NCBI GenBank assembly: GCA_044375975.1
Contig: JBILLQ010000008.1
Location: forward strand, 7,313-71,312
Origin: UBA5018 sp044375975
Lineage (GTDB): Bacteria; Cyanobacteriota; Cyanobacteriia; PCC-6307; Cyanobiaceae
Direction: 5' to 3'
DNA length: 64,000 nt
The notes under the pieces were generated by a model, which was not told the DNA's origin, did not search any database, and was given only the letters and a program-made list of their open reading frames with translations. Shown piece after piece: positions 40,544-49,908 of the stretch; within the stretch, counting starts at the first letter, position 1, and every line of letters starts with the position of its first letter. The translations under genes and the position numbers were made by a program.

Positions 40544-42687
40544 GCGCCAACACCAGTGCCAACATCAGTGCCAACACCAGTGCCGAGATCGGTAGCGAGG
40601 CTGCCGAATTCAGCTTCCTGGGGGCCGCCCTGGCCGAAGCCCTGCCGCGGCTATGTGGCGATAGCGCAGCCACCGATCCGTTGCTGCTGGACTTGATTGC
40701 CGCCCTCTGCGCCGCCCTGGAGCGGGGGCAACTGGAACTGCCGCTGCAGGGTCCAGCGCCGCCAGAGCTGCAGCCGCGGTTCTGGCCAGGGGCCTATCGG
40801 GCCGCCCTGGAGGGCTCGTCCCTGGTGGTGCGGGCCAGCCAATTGGCCGAGCGACCGGAGGCCCCCCTGGTACTGGCTGGCCAGCGGCTGCGCTGGCGGC
40901 GCTGGCATCTGCAGCTCGATCAGGTGATCGCTGCCCTGATCGAACGGGCCCAAGAGCCCCTGGCCCCATTGGCCTCAGCCACCCAAGTGGAGGCTGCCCG
41001 TCGCCGGGCGGCGGAGGCGGGTCTCGATACCGCCCAACAGCGGGCCGTTGCCACTCTGTTGACCCAGCGGCTGGTGCTGGTTTGCGGCGGACCCGGCACC
41101 GGCAAAACCAGCACAGTGGTGGCGATGCTGGCGGCCCAGCTGGCCCTGCAGCCCGCAGCCAAGCTGCACCTGGCGGCCCCCACCGGCAAGGCGGCCACCC
41201 GGCTGCGTTTCGCGATCGAAAGCGGCTGCGAGCGGCTGGCCAGCGCTGCCGCCACTGAAGTGCTGCTGGCGGCGCCCTGTTCCACCCTGCACAGGCTGCT
41301 GGAGAGCAATGGCCAGCGCTACGGGCGCAATCACCGCCAGCCCCTGGAGCTGGATTTATTGGTGGTTGATGAGCTGTCGATGGTGGATCTGCCCCTGATG
41401 GCGGCCCTGCTGGATGCGCTGCCTGCCAGTTGTCGCCTGGTGCTGGTGGGGGATCCAGCCCAGCTGCCGCCGGTGGGACCGGGGGCGGTGTTATTGGAAC
41501 TGATGGAGCCCGAGCGCCGCTCGGCCCTGGGTGCCGCGGCCGTGGAGCTGGTCACCAGCTATCGCAACAGTGGCGCCATCGCCTCGGTGGCAGCGGCACT
41601 GCGGCCTGGCAACGGTCCAGGGGAACAAGAGAGCCTCGGCCCAGAGAGCAGGCCAACCCAGGCAAGCCAAACCCAGCCAGCAAAATACCAATTGAATGCA
41701 TCCCAGCTAGCCGAATCCCAGCCAGCTGAATCCCAATTCACCACATCCCAGCTAGCCGAATCTCAGACAGAACCACTCCAACCAGATGCATTCCGGCTAA
41801 ATATATTCCAACCAGATGTATTCCAGCTAGATGTATTCCAACTAGATGTGTTCCATACAACCAAATCCCAGCCAGCCGAATCCGCTGCTGGCGATCCAGA
41901 GCCAGAGCTTGAGCTGCCCGGTACAGCAGACGCCTACTGGGATAAGCCTGGCCTAGAGGAACTGCGACAGCGGTTGGCCCAGCTGCGCCCTGGGGACAAC
42001 CTGCAGTGGTCGCAGGCCGCCGCCAATGCCCCGCCGCCCGCCGCCATCCAGCGCCTCCGCCAGCACCAGGAGCGCCTGGCCGCACTGGCCACCGCCTTTA
42101 GCGAGGAATGGATCGCCTTTAGCGAGGAATGGATCGCCGCTAGCGAACGGGGGATCACCGCTGGGCCCTCGCCGCTGGCGCAGGGCCAAACGACAGCTGG
42201 CGCAATGGCTGCCGCCACAGCCCTGTTGGCGGAGCTGGAGCGCTGCATCCTGCTGACGCCGTTGCGGCTGGGCAGTTGGGGGGTGGCGGCGATCCATCGC
42301 CAGCTGTTGGGCGAGCAGCTGGAAAGGGCACCGGCCGATTGGCCTTTGGGCACGCCGGTGCTCAATCGGCGCAATCTGCCTGAACAGGGCCTGGCCAACG
42401 GCGATATCGGCGTGGTGGTGGCCCAGGCGGGAGAGCGGCGCTTTCTGTTTCCAGGGCCAAGGCTGCTGCACCCGGCCCGAATCGGGGCTGCCGAACCGGC
42501 CCTGGCGCTCACGGTTCACAAGGCCCAGGGCAGCCAGTACGGCGAGGTGTGGCTGCTGCTGCCCCCGGGGCGCAGCTGGGATGTGCGACTGCTATACACA
42601 GGCCTCACCCGGGCCCAACATCAGGCTTGGTTGATCACGCCCCATGGCACCAGAAACCCGTCAAAACCGTCCCTGGGGCTGGTTTGA
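40540..42687 (+). CDS. recD: Exodeoxyribonuclease V subunit alpha
   Basis: 715 residues from the GTG at 40540 that overlaps the recB stop (GTGA). The SF1 helicase has Walker A CGGPGTGKTSTVVAML, motif II LVVDELSMVDLPL, GDPAQLPPVG and the C-terminal TVHKAQGSQYGEV with YTGLTRAQ. Two tracts are repeat-made: residues 2-20 (SANTSANISANTSAE) and the large in-frame tract at 41668-41877 (residues about 377-446), which lies between helicase motifs. Residues about 524-538 are a duplicated FSEEWIA heptad. Key motifs are complete. The last 44 bases overlap the cupin gene. Confidence 0.94.
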   Translation: MSANTSANISANTSAEIGSEAAEFSFLGAALAEALPRLCGDSAATDPLLLDLIAALCAALERGQLELPLQGPAPPELQPRFWPGAYRAALEGSSLVVRASQLAERPEAPLVLAGQRLRWRRWHLQLDQVIAALIERAQEPLAPLASATQVEAARRRAAEAGLDTAQQRAVATLLTQRLVLVCGGPGTGKTSTVVAMLAAQLALQPAAKLHLAAPTGKAATRLRFAIESGCERLASAAATEVLLAAPCSTLHRLLESNGQRYGRNHRQPLELDLLVVDELSMVDLPLMAALLDALPASCRLVLVGDPAQLPPVGPGAVLLELMEPERRSALGAAAVELVTSYRNSGAIASVAAALRPGNGPGEQESLGPESRPTQASQTQPAKYQLNASQLAESQPAESQFTTSQLAESQTEPLQPDAFRLNIFQPDVFQLDVFQLDVFHTTKSQPAESAAGDPEPELELPGTADAYWDKPGLEELRQRLAQLRPGDNLQWSQAAANAPPPAAIQRLRQHQERLAALATAFSEEWIAFSEEWIAASERGITAGPSPLAQGQTTAGAMAAATALLAELERCILLTPLRLGSWGVAAIHRQLLGEQLERAPADWPLGTPVLNRRNLPEQGLANGDIGVVVAQAGERRFLFPGPRLLHPARIGAAEPALALTVHKAQGSQYGEVWLLLPPGRSWDVRLLYTGLTRAQHQAWLITPHGTRNPSKPSLGLV
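41668..41877 (+). repeat. 15-bp tandem array (about 14 units) inside recD
   Basis: Consecutive 15-base steps code pentapeptides such as ASQLA, ESQPA, TSQLA, ESQTE, ALRLN-like and VFQLD (gtattccagctagat and kin). Frame is kept throughout. Confidence 0.92.
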
Positions 42688-42997
42688 AGTATTGGGCGCA
42701 GCTGATGGCTACCTGGTGAAAAGGCTATGCATCCACGCCGGCCAACGCATCAGCCTGCAGCGCCACAATCACCGCGACGAGCACTGGCTGGTGGTAGCTG
42801 GCCAGGGGGAGCTCGAATGCGACGGCCAAGTGATAGCGGCGGGCCCTGGCACCAGCCTGGAGGTGCCCCGCAGGGCCGTGCATCGCATCAGTGCCGATGC
42901 CAGTGATTTGATTCTCGTTGAAGTTCAGCTTGGCGCCCCGCTCAGCGAAGCTGACATTGAGCGACTTGCCGACGACTACGGGCGCAGCACCCCCTAG
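42644..42997 (+). CDS. Mannose-6-phosphate isomerase-type cupin
   Basis: 117 residues of the type II phosphomannose-isomerase C-terminal cupin: RPWGWFEVL, VKRLCIHAGQRISLQRHNHRDEHWLVVAGQGE with the metal-binding His-x-His...Glu set, and LEVPRRAVHRI. These small cupins isomerise mannose 6-phosphate and fructose 6-phosphate or bind sugars. The ATG lies inside the end of recD, overlapping it by 44 bases in another frame, so it is probably translated from the same message. No partner guanylyltransferase is present nearby. Confidence 0.88.
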   Translation: MAPETRQNRPWGWFEVLGAADGYLVKRLCIHAGQRISLQRHNHRDEHWLVVAGQGELECDGQVIAAGPGTSLEVPRRAVHRISADASDLILVEVQLGAPLSEADIERLADDYGRSTP

Positions 42998-43011
42998 CCA
43001 AAAACGAGGCA

Positions 43012-43040
43012 TCGAGCGGCTGGCTGCCAAGTGGTACAAT
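43012..43040 (+). promoter_or_regulatory. Putative extended -10 promoter for the helicase gene
   Basis: tgg then tacaat (43032-43040) forms an extended -10 (TGnTACAAT) about 95 bases upstream of the helicase ATG. The -35 region around 43015 is weak. It implies a 5' leader of roughly 85-90 bases. Confidence 0.4.
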
Positions 43041-43134
43041 CAAAATTCAACCTTTGTGAAGGTCAAGGCAGTTATTCACGGGTGTCTGCCGGCCTGTCGA
43101 CGAAGGATCACACCAGGCCCAGGCCAAAAAACAA

Positions 43135-45483
43135 ATGACATCAACACAGGAGAGCATCAGCTGCTCGCTGGATCTCATTGCGCCGGTAGATTCCCCAAAT
43201 CAATCCGATAGCGTTCAAACGCATCGTATTTCCACAGATTGCATATCCACAAATCGTATACCCACAAATCCCATACCTACGAATCTACTCCAGAATCACC
43301 AGGAACCTATCGACCTGGATTCACAGGAATTATCAGAAGTGCAGGCAACGATCCAGGATCACCTGGACCAAAGCGAAGCAGGGGATACCAGTAACAGCCC
43401 TGAAAATGAGCTTAACAGAAATCAACCAAATATTGAGCAAGCAGTTCGCGTAGACACCTCAAGCCTCGAGGTTGCAAATTCGTCGGTAGATACCGAAGCA
43501 AACCCAGGCAAAACCAATTCTGCCGAGCTGATTGAAGCTAGTTCGATGGCCTTAGATTCCAGCTCATCGCCAACATTTACCTCGTCTGACGAAGACGATA
43601 GCGCCACGGATGATTCCGTTGACAATGAGCTCGATGTCTTAGCTGAGCAGCAAAAATCGCTGGCAGCTGATCCCGAGACCAATGGCTTTAGCAACTTTGG
43701 CTTTTGCCCAGAGATTCTCACCGCCATTGGGGCGATGGGCTATCGCGAGCCATCCCCAATTCAAAAGGCCGCCATCCCTGAACTGATGCTGGGCCGAGAC
43801 GTGTTGGGCCAAGCCCAAACCGGCACCGGCAAAACGGCAGCTTTTGGCCTGCCCCTCCTAGCGGCGATCGATCCAGAGCTGCGTCATCCCCAGGTTTTGG
43901 TATTAGCCCCCACCAGGGAACTGGCCATGCAGGTGGCCGAAGCCTTCAATAGCTACGCCGCCAATATGCCCCGGGTAAGGGTATTGGCGATCTACGGCGG
44001 CGCCGATTTCCGCGATCAAATCCACCACCTGCGCCGCGGCGTGCAGATTGTGGTGGGCACCCCGGGTCGGGTGATGGACCACATGCGCCAGGGCACCTTG
44101 GATTTATCCAATCTGCGCACGCTTGTGCTGGATGAAGCCGACGAAATGTTGCGGATGGGCTTTATCGATGACGTGGAATGGGTGCTGAACCAGCTGCCGG
44201 AGCAAAGGCAGGTAGTGCTGTTCTCAGCCACCATGCCAAATGAGATTAGGCGAATCAGTCAGAAATATCTCACTTCTCCAGCGGAGGTAACGATCCGCCA
44301 AAAAGGCGACGATTCCAGCCGCATCCGCCAGCGCTACCTCACCGTTCATGGTCCCCAGAAATTGGCGGCTTTGGAAAGGGTGTTGGAGGCGGAGGGCAGT
44401 GAAGGCGTGATCATCTTTGCCCGCACCAAGGCAATCACCCTCACCGTGGCTGAATCCCTGGAGGCCCACGGCTATGACGTGGCCGTACTCAACGGCGACG
44501 TGCCCCAGGCCCAAAGGGAACGCACGATTGAACGGTTGCGCAGCGGCAAGGTGAATGTGCTGGTGGCCACCGATGTGGCGGCACGGGGTCTGGATGTGGA
44601 GCGCATTGGCCTGGTAATCAACTACGACATTCCCTTTGATGCCGAAGCTTATGTGCATCGCATCGGTCGCACTGGCCGGGCGGGTCGCACTGGCGATGCA
44701 ATCCTGTTCCTCACACCGCGGGAAAGACGCTTTTTAAGCGGATTGGAGCGGGCGGTGGCACGGCCGATTGAGCCAATGGATGTGCCCAGCAATGCCACAA
44801 TCAATCAACATCGGCTAGATCAACTGCGCCTAAAGCTCACAACACAACTTCAGTCTCAAACCCCCGACTCCCCCAGCCAATCCACAACTGAATCCAACAA
44901 AGATTCGGCGAAAGATTCAGGCTCAAAAGATTCGAATTTTGTACCACCCCTTTCCTCCGCGCCCAGCGAAGAGCGAGTGCTACTGGCAGAAATCCTGCAA
45001 CGGGTTGCCAGCGAGCAGAACTGCACCGCCGAGCAGCTGGCCCTGGCGGCCCTAGAACTCACCCTGGTTGGCAAACCCCTACTCCTGCAGGGCGAGGAGT
45101 CCTGGAACCAAGGCCGCCAGGCGGCCTTGGGCCGCGATGCCGATCGCGGCGATGGACGCCGCCCAAGGGAGGCCGGTCGCGAGCTGGGCAGGGGCGGCGA
45201 GGGCAGGGGTCCCAGGGGCGAACGGCCCTCCGGCCCTCCCGAGAGCCACATGGAGCGCTTCCGCGTGGAAGTGGGCTGGCGGGATCGCATTAAGCCCGGC
45301 AATATTGTCGGAGCGATTGCCAACGAAGCAGGCCTGAATGGCAAAGCCATTGGCCGCATCCAAATCTTCGATACCCACAGCACGGTTGACCTCCCCAAGG
45401 GCATGCCTGAAGACGTATTTCAAGGCCTGCGTCAACTGCGCATCATGAACAAACCACTCCAAATTTCCAGGATCAATGACTAA
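43135..45483 (+). CDS. DEAD-box RNA helicase with DbpA-type RNA-binding end
   Basis: 782 residues. An ATP-dependent RNA helicase: Q motif and motif I (REPSPIQKAAIP, AQTGTGKTAAFGLPLL), DEAD (LVLDEADEMLRMGF), SAT (VVLFSATMPNE), motif VI (HRIGRTGRAGRTGD). The C-terminal DbpA-like RRM is VEVGWRDRIKPGNIVGAIANE then IQIFDTHSTVDLPKGM. This resembles the cold-shock CsdA/CrhR group. Residues 1-175 are an acidic lead. Within it, residues 30-55 are repeats (RISTD, CISTN, RIPTN, PIPTN) coded by 15-bp units near 43232-43290. No strong Shine-Dalgarno is seen at the ATG. Confidence 0.93.
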   Translation: MTSTQESISCSLDLIAPVDSPNQSDSVQTHRISTDCISTNRIPTNPIPTNLLQNHQEPIDLDSQELSEVQATIQDHLDQSEAGDTSNSPENELNRNQPNIEQAVRVDTSSLEVANSSVDTEANPGKTNSAELIEASSMALDSSSSPTFTSSDEDDSATDDSVDNELDVLAEQQKSLAADPETNGFSNFGFCPEILTAIGAMGYREPSPIQKAAIPELMLGRDVLGQAQTGTGKTAAFGLPLLAAIDPELRHPQVLVLAPTRELAMQVAEAFNSYAANMPRVRVLAIYGGADFRDQIHHLRRGVQIVVGTPGRVMDHMRQGTLDLSNLRTLVLDEADEMLRMGFIDDVEWVLNQLPEQRQVVLFSATMPNEIRRISQKYLTSPAEVTIRQKGDDSSRIRQRYLTVHGPQKLAALERVLEAEGSEGVIIFARTKAITLTVAESLEAHGYDVAVLNGDVPQAQRERTIERLRSGKVNVLVATDVAARGLDVERIGLVINYDIPFDAEAYVHRIGRTGRAGRTGDAILFLTPRERRFLSGLERAVARPIEPMDVPSNATINQHRLDQLRLKLTTQLQSQTPDSPSQSTTESNKDSAKDSGSKDSNFVPPLSSAPSEERVLLAEILQRVASEQNCTAEQLALAALELTLVGKPLLLQGEESWNQGRQAALGRDADRGDGRRPREAGRELGRGGEGRGPRGERPSGPPESHMERFRVEVGWRDRIKPGNIVGAIANEAGLNGKAIGRIQIFDTHSTVDLPKGMPEDVFQGLRQLRIMNKPLQISRIND

Positions 45484-46288
45484 TTAATATTTGTTCAGCT
45501 CCGCTCGAGATGCAAATCGCCCCACCAAGCCAACGTTAATACCGCCAGGTCTAGCAATGGCATAGATGATGGCGGAACCGAGCATGGCCATACAAGCGGC
45601 AATTGCCATTGCCATTGCCATTGCAATACTAAACCCGGCAATAAAAGTGGCAATGGCAGTGGCAATAACAAATGCCATGGCAATTGCTATGGCAATGACA
45701 TAGGCTGCAGCTTAGGCATTGGCTGTAGCCTGGTCATAGACCATAGCTTGTTTATAGGCTATAGCTTGTTTATAGGCTATAGCTTGTCCATGGGCTATAG
45801 TCTCGGTATGCTTTAGCAATTTACCACCTCAAATCCACCATTTCGGCCGCCAAGCCAGCCGATAGCCCTGCGGCACCAGTCCTTCATCGATCATGGCTTG
45901 GATTATCCCCAGCTTCACTCATTGGCCAGAACAAGGTGAGCAATGTTTTTGGAAACCATAATGAGTTGCCAACACTATTCGCCGCTCAATCACCACACTT
46001 GACAAACCCAAAACAACCAACAAAGCGATAACATTTAATCGCGTAAAGCACTAGCTCGCCTATCCCCGCCAGCAAACACAAGTCATTAGCATGCATTTTC
46101 GGTATACCCCTAAAAGTATTTACATGAAATCCCATCTACTCCGGTATCCGATGGCAATACGGGCTTCATTGAGGCTGATTTCTAAAATTTTTGTCCAGTT
46201 TGGTTTTCCGCTGTAACATAAAGGAGAGCCTCGATTTGCCGCTGGAGCCTGAAACGCCCCTGCCTGAAACTCCCCTGGTTAACCGAAC
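45484..46288. other. Repeat-rich spacer
   Basis: Eight hundred bases after the helicase without a supported gene. About 45590-45712 is a mesh of gccatt/gcaatg hexamers. A frame on the minus strand through it codes only alternating A/I/M residues and looks like an artefact. 45725-45796 is an 18-bp array. The rest is AT-rich and featureless to me. A terminator for the helicase was not found. Confidence 0.5.
45725..45796 (+). repeat. 18-bp tandem array (4 units)
   Basis: atagcttgtttataggct at 45743-45760 and again at 45761-45778 are identical. The unit before (45725-45742) and the unit after (45779-45796) are diverged. Noncoding. Confidence 0.88.
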
Positions 46289-46702
46289 ATGTCCGTTCCT
46301 AGACTCTCCCTAGCCCGATTCGCCGCCATGGCTCCCCGTCAAACCATTTTTGGCCACTGCCATAGCAGCTTCACCCATAGCAGCCTCTCCCATTGCCGCC
46401 TCACCCATAGCAGCGCCTGGCTTGGTCGCCGGCTTTCACCAGTTTTACTGGCCAGCTTGAGCCTCGCCATCTGGGGCTCCCTAGCCCCAGTGCCGGCGCA
46501 GGCCAATGGCATGGGTGAGGTAGTGCGCTCTATCTGCATGAGAGTGTTCAAAGCTGAGATGCAGGATGCCGGCAAGACTGCCCCTGCCGGTATGGCCAAT
46601 TACACCTGTGACTGCGTCACCGAGCAAATCACCAGTGGCAGCACTATCGACAGGGCCAAAGCCACATGCAAACAGCAGGCGTCTCTGCGCTATCCACTAT
46701 GA
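46289..46702 (+). CDS. Small exported hypothetical protein
   Basis: 137 residues from the ATG at 46289. It has a hydrophobic export segment (LSPVLLASLSLAIWGSLAPVPAQA) and a short mature domain of about 63 residues with four cysteines (SICMRVF, NYTCDCVTEQITSGSTIDRAKATCK). A lead of about 45 residues precedes the segment, including four 15-bp units (46360-46419) coding HSSFT, HSSLS, HCRLT and HSSAW. The true start may therefore be later (GTG/ATG choices are not clear). The mature part resembles small cyanobacterial cysteine proteins. It is convergent with the CheB-CheR gene, overlapping it by 13 bases. Confidence 0.65.
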   Translation: MSVPRLSLARFAAMAPRQTIFGHCHSSFTHSSLSHCRLTHSSAWLGRRLSPVLLASLSLAIWGSLAPVPAQANGMGEVVRSICMRVFKAEMQDAGKTAPAGMANYTCDCVTEQITSGSTIDRAKATCKQQASLRYPL

Positions 46703-49620
46703 GCAGGCAAAAGTGGATCCCGCTCTCGCAGCGTGCCCACCACGTAATGGTCACTAGCTTCATTTACTATTTTCGCCGATTCGTGCAACCAACACAGGCG
46801 ACCATCCTTCACTCTAAACCTATAATCTATAGACCAGCCACCTTGGGATAAGTCGCGGGCAGTCTTAACCAGCAACTGATCTTCTGGGTCAATTCGCTGA
46901 TCTAGTAACTCGGGCTGCTGGCATATTTCTACAGCACTCCAGCCAGTAAGCGCCTCGATGCGGCTACTGATGTAGAGAATCTGCTCCATTTGATAATCGC
47001 GCTTCCAGACAACCTCCTCTAGAGAATCAGTGAGTTGCGTAAATGCTTCAAGGGAGTTTTCCGAGACACGCCGTAGGGCCATCATTTCCGAGACGTCGGT
47101 AAGTGTAATGATGGCCCCCAGCCGCCGGCCATCTCTTTCCTGGTAGGGCAACACCTGGACAAGATAGGAAACATCCTCGCTAGATGCTTCGATTATGCAT
47201 CGCGATTCTCCTTCTATCACCGCCAGCAGAGCAGATCGCAAGCCAGGTAGTGGCACAGTAGTGGGTACGCCCATCAGAGACTGGCCAATATCAGAATCAA
47301 CGATACCAAATACGCGAACAGCAAGGGGTGAATATCTGGTTACACAGAGACTACGATCTACGATAACCATTCCCTGACTGAGGGATGATTGAATATTTTC
47401 TAATTCGATATTTAGCTGCTCAAGCTGATCGCTACGCGCACGAAGCTGTTGATTTAAGGTGCCAAGCTCCTCATTGGTTGCCTGCAGCTCCTCATTGGAA
47501 GCCTCCAACTCTTCATTGGAAGATTGCAATTCCTCTGATGATGCCTGCAATTCTTCTGATGAAGCTTCCAGTTCTTCATTGGCTTGTTCCAGGTCCGCTA
47601 AGGAGCGGCGCAGTGAATCCTGACTGCGAAGCAGCTCCCGCTCCAGTCGTTCAATCTCCTTACCAAAGGCGACATCTCGCTCACCGCTCCCCGTTTCAAC
47701 TACTAAATGTTCACCATCCAATATTTGCATAAATGAAAGCAGCAGCAGCGATCGATCGCCGACAACCATGGGACGAGCCTCCATCTGAATCATCCGCTCA
47801 GAATTGGCGAGGTGAATTACTTTGCTAACCACTTTTTTACCATCACTGCGGCTAATCAATAACAAACTGCGGGCTTCTACCTGTAACTCCTCCTTCAAAA
47901 AAGACGCGGCTACCGCCGTTAGTCGGCCTTGGGGAATACGACAAAATGGCGTGATATCACCAATTACCTCAACCAATTCATGGTCTTCATCTAGCACCAT
48001 CGACGGTGGGCAAATCGTCTGAACCAGGCTCTGGAGCATGGCCAGGTGCTGCTCGGGTACCACCTCTCTCGTTTGCCTTATCTGCCGACTAACTGAACTG
48101 GCTCCAATTGGATGCTGAAGCAGCGATGCTCTCACCGGCAAGCGCCCCCGCACCAGCGGCTCAGAAGTGCGCGCGTAAATTTTCTGCACCCCATTGACCA
48201 CAACAAAACCAGGTGTTTTACTATTTATAGATTCGGAATTACCCAGCAATAGCAGTCCGCCCGAAACCAGGGAGAATCCCAACAGCCTAAGCACTCTCTC
48301 CTGCAATGGAGCCGTAAAATAAATCAGGGTATTGCGGCAAGAAATCAGGTCAACACTGGGGAAGGGAGGGTCTTCGCAGATATTATGACGAGCAAACACC
48401 AGGCAACTACGCAGCTCTTTTGTAATTTCAATTTCCCCATCCCGCTCAATTAAGTAGTGGGCATGCATCTCCTCGGGAATTTCTTGGGCCGATCTCAGGG
48501 GATAGATGGCACGTCTAGCGATGGCCAAGCTGGCTTCGTCTAAATCGGAGGCAAAAATCTTCAGGCGTGTCTGCAGGTCGGCTGGGAAACCGAGCAATTT
48601 ACCGATCAGCATGGCGATCGAGTAAGCCTCCTCGCCCGTGGAACAGCCAGGTACCCACACCCTCAACCGATGCTGGCCATGACGTTGCTCCAGATAGGCC
48701 TTTAGCAATAGGTAGAGGGCTTCATAGGCCTGGGGATCGCGAAAAAAGGCCGTTACGGCCACCAACAGGTTCTGCACCAGGGCCTGGGCCTCGCTGCGGT
48801 CGGATAAAAGCAGGGGCTGGTAGTCGTCGAGAGTTTTTACTTCCCGGATCAGCATTCGCCGTTCGATCTGCCGCAGCAGGGTCGATTCCTTATAGAGGGA
48901 GAAGTCGAAGCCGGTTGATTGCCTGAGCTGGGCCATCACGCTTTGCAGCATCACCGGCTCCGCCTGAACCAGCGCTTGGGTCGTAAACTCCCCATGGGTT
49001 GCGAGCATCTCCAACAGTCGCGGTCCTATGGCGGCCGGCGGATACACCAAATCGGCGCCGCCCAGGTTGATCGCAGCCCAGGGCATGGCATCGAACTTGG
49101 CACTACTGGGATCCTGGGCAAAACTGATCCCCCCAGCCGCGCGCAAGGCACGGATGCCGCGGGCCCCATCGGAGCCTGTGCCGGAGAGCACGATCGCCAC
49201 TCCGCGATGCTGCCAGTGCTCAGCGATCGACTCGAGCAGCAAATCGATGCTGGGGCTAGGACCAAAACGCGGTTGAGGTTTAGTCAGCCTCAGCAGGTCG
49301 CCCACCAGGCTGATGTCACAGTTAGGCGGGCAAACGAAAATCTGATCGGCTTCCAGATGGGCACCATCGACAGCCGTCACCACCTTTAGTGGCGTTGCCC
49401 TCGCCAACAGATCCACCAGCACACTGAGCTGGTTGCGGGCTTTGTGCTGGGCCACCACGTAGGCCACACCAGGGGCAGGGGGATTACCTGCACCGGTGGC
49501 GATCAGGTGGGCTAGCAACTCCAGCAGGGCTTCTAGACCGCCAGCTGAGGAGCCGATGCCAACCACGTGCCCAACCTGGACCCGCAGGGGCTGGGCTGCA
49601 ACTGCGTCTGGCGCTTTCAA
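46690..49620 (-). CDS. CheB-CheR fusion with PAS domains
   Basis: 976 residues. Residues 18-190 are CheB methylesterase (catalytic Ser25 in GIGSSAGG, His59 in VVAQHK, Asp151 in SGTGSDGARG). Residues 215-480 are CheR methyltransferase (SAM motif VWVPGCSTGEEAYSIAM, FFRDPQAYEAL). Residues 630-745 are a long coiled coil of NEELEAS/NEELQATNEEL heptads. Two PAS domains follow (LCVTRYSPLAVRVFG and the second at about 865-965, ILYISSRIEALTGW, YRFRVKDGRLCWLHE). There is no histidine kinase or other effector at the C-terminus. Such proteins form soluble hubs in two-component signalling. No other chemotaxis genes are seen nearby. ATG start. Confidence 0.93.
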   Translation of the reverse strand: MKAPDAVAAQPLRVQVGHVVGIGSSAGGLEALLELLAHLIATGAGNPPAPGVAYVVAQHKARNQLSVLVDLLARATPLKVVTAVDGAHLEADQIFVCPPNCDISLVGDLLRLTKPQPRFGPSPSIDLLLESIAEHWQHRGVAIVLSGTGSDGARGIRALRAAGGISFAQDPSSAKFDAMPWAAINLGGADLVYPPAAIGPRLLEMLATHGEFTTQALVQAEPVMLQSVMAQLRQSTGFDFSLYKESTLLRQIERRMLIREVKTLDDYQPLLLSDRSEAQALVQNLLVAVTAFFRDPQAYEALYLLLKAYLEQRHGQHRLRVWVPGCSTGEEAYSIAMLIGKLLGFPADLQTRLKIFASDLDEASLAIARRAIYPLRSAQEIPEEMHAHYLIERDGEIEITKELRSCLVFARHNICEDPPFPSVDLISCRNTLIYFTAPLQERVLRLLGFSLVSGGLLLLGNSESINSKTPGFVVVNGVQKIYARTSEPLVRGRLPVRASLLQHPIGASSVSRQIRQTREVVPEQHLAMLQSLVQTICPPSMVLDEDHELVEVIGDITPFCRIPQGRLTAVAASFLKEELQVEARSLLLISRSDGKKVVSKVIHLANSERMIQMEARPMVVGDRSLLLLSFMQILDGEHLVVETGSGERDVAFGKEIERLERELLRSQDSLRRSLADLEQANEELEASSEELQASSEELQSSNEELEASNEELQATNEELGTLNQQLRARSDQLEQLNIELENIQSSLSQGMVIVDRSLCVTRYSPLAVRVFGIVDSDIGQSLMGVPTTVPLPGLRSALLAVIEGESRCIIEASSEDVSYLVQVLPYQERDGRRLGAIITLTDVSEMMALRRVSENSLEAFTQLTDSLEEVVWKRDYQMEQILYISSRIEALTGWSAVEICQQPELLDQRIDPEDQLLVKTARDLSQGGWSIDYRFRVKDGRLCWLHESAKIVNEASDHYVVGTLRERDPLLPAHSG

Positions 49621-49780
49621 TTCCCCATCTCAGAAAATTCACATCAAACCTAGCAAGGCAGCAGAACGTATCAGTCGAGATTTTTGATTTTGACCGTGGC
49701 CAATGCTTTTTCTCTGATCTAGCGATTGTCCCTGGGAATTTGAAGCCTGAGCCCCCTTAGCGCAGCCCTCCCCCCTGAGC

Positions 49781-49842
49781 TGTCATCTGAATGACAGCCA
49801 GCTGTCATCAAGTGGACAGCTGGCTGTCATCTAGCTGCCAAC
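49781..49842. promoter_or_regulatory. Cluster of inverted repeats upstream of the unknown gene at 49909
   Basis: gctgtcat (about 49780) pairs with atgacagc across a four-base loop. Next, cagctgtc pairs with gacagctg across eight bases, followed by another gctgtcat copy. Two hairpins in a row with a shared word suggest an operator or leader structure for the 49909-51716 pair. It also lies upstream of the CheB-CheR gene, but on its far side. Confidence 0.4.
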
Positions 49843-49908
49843 TGTCTGTTCGCCAGAAAACCAAACTAGTGGGATAGCCTTGTTTTCGATCGCTAGGAGG
49901 GAATTGCG

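Noticed and set aside
45484..45678. Minus-strand frame rich in alanine, isoleucine and methionine, seeming like a small membrane protein
   Set aside because: It simply translates the gccatt repeat mesh; there is no ribosome-binding site, and it fits no family such as ATP synthase subunit c.
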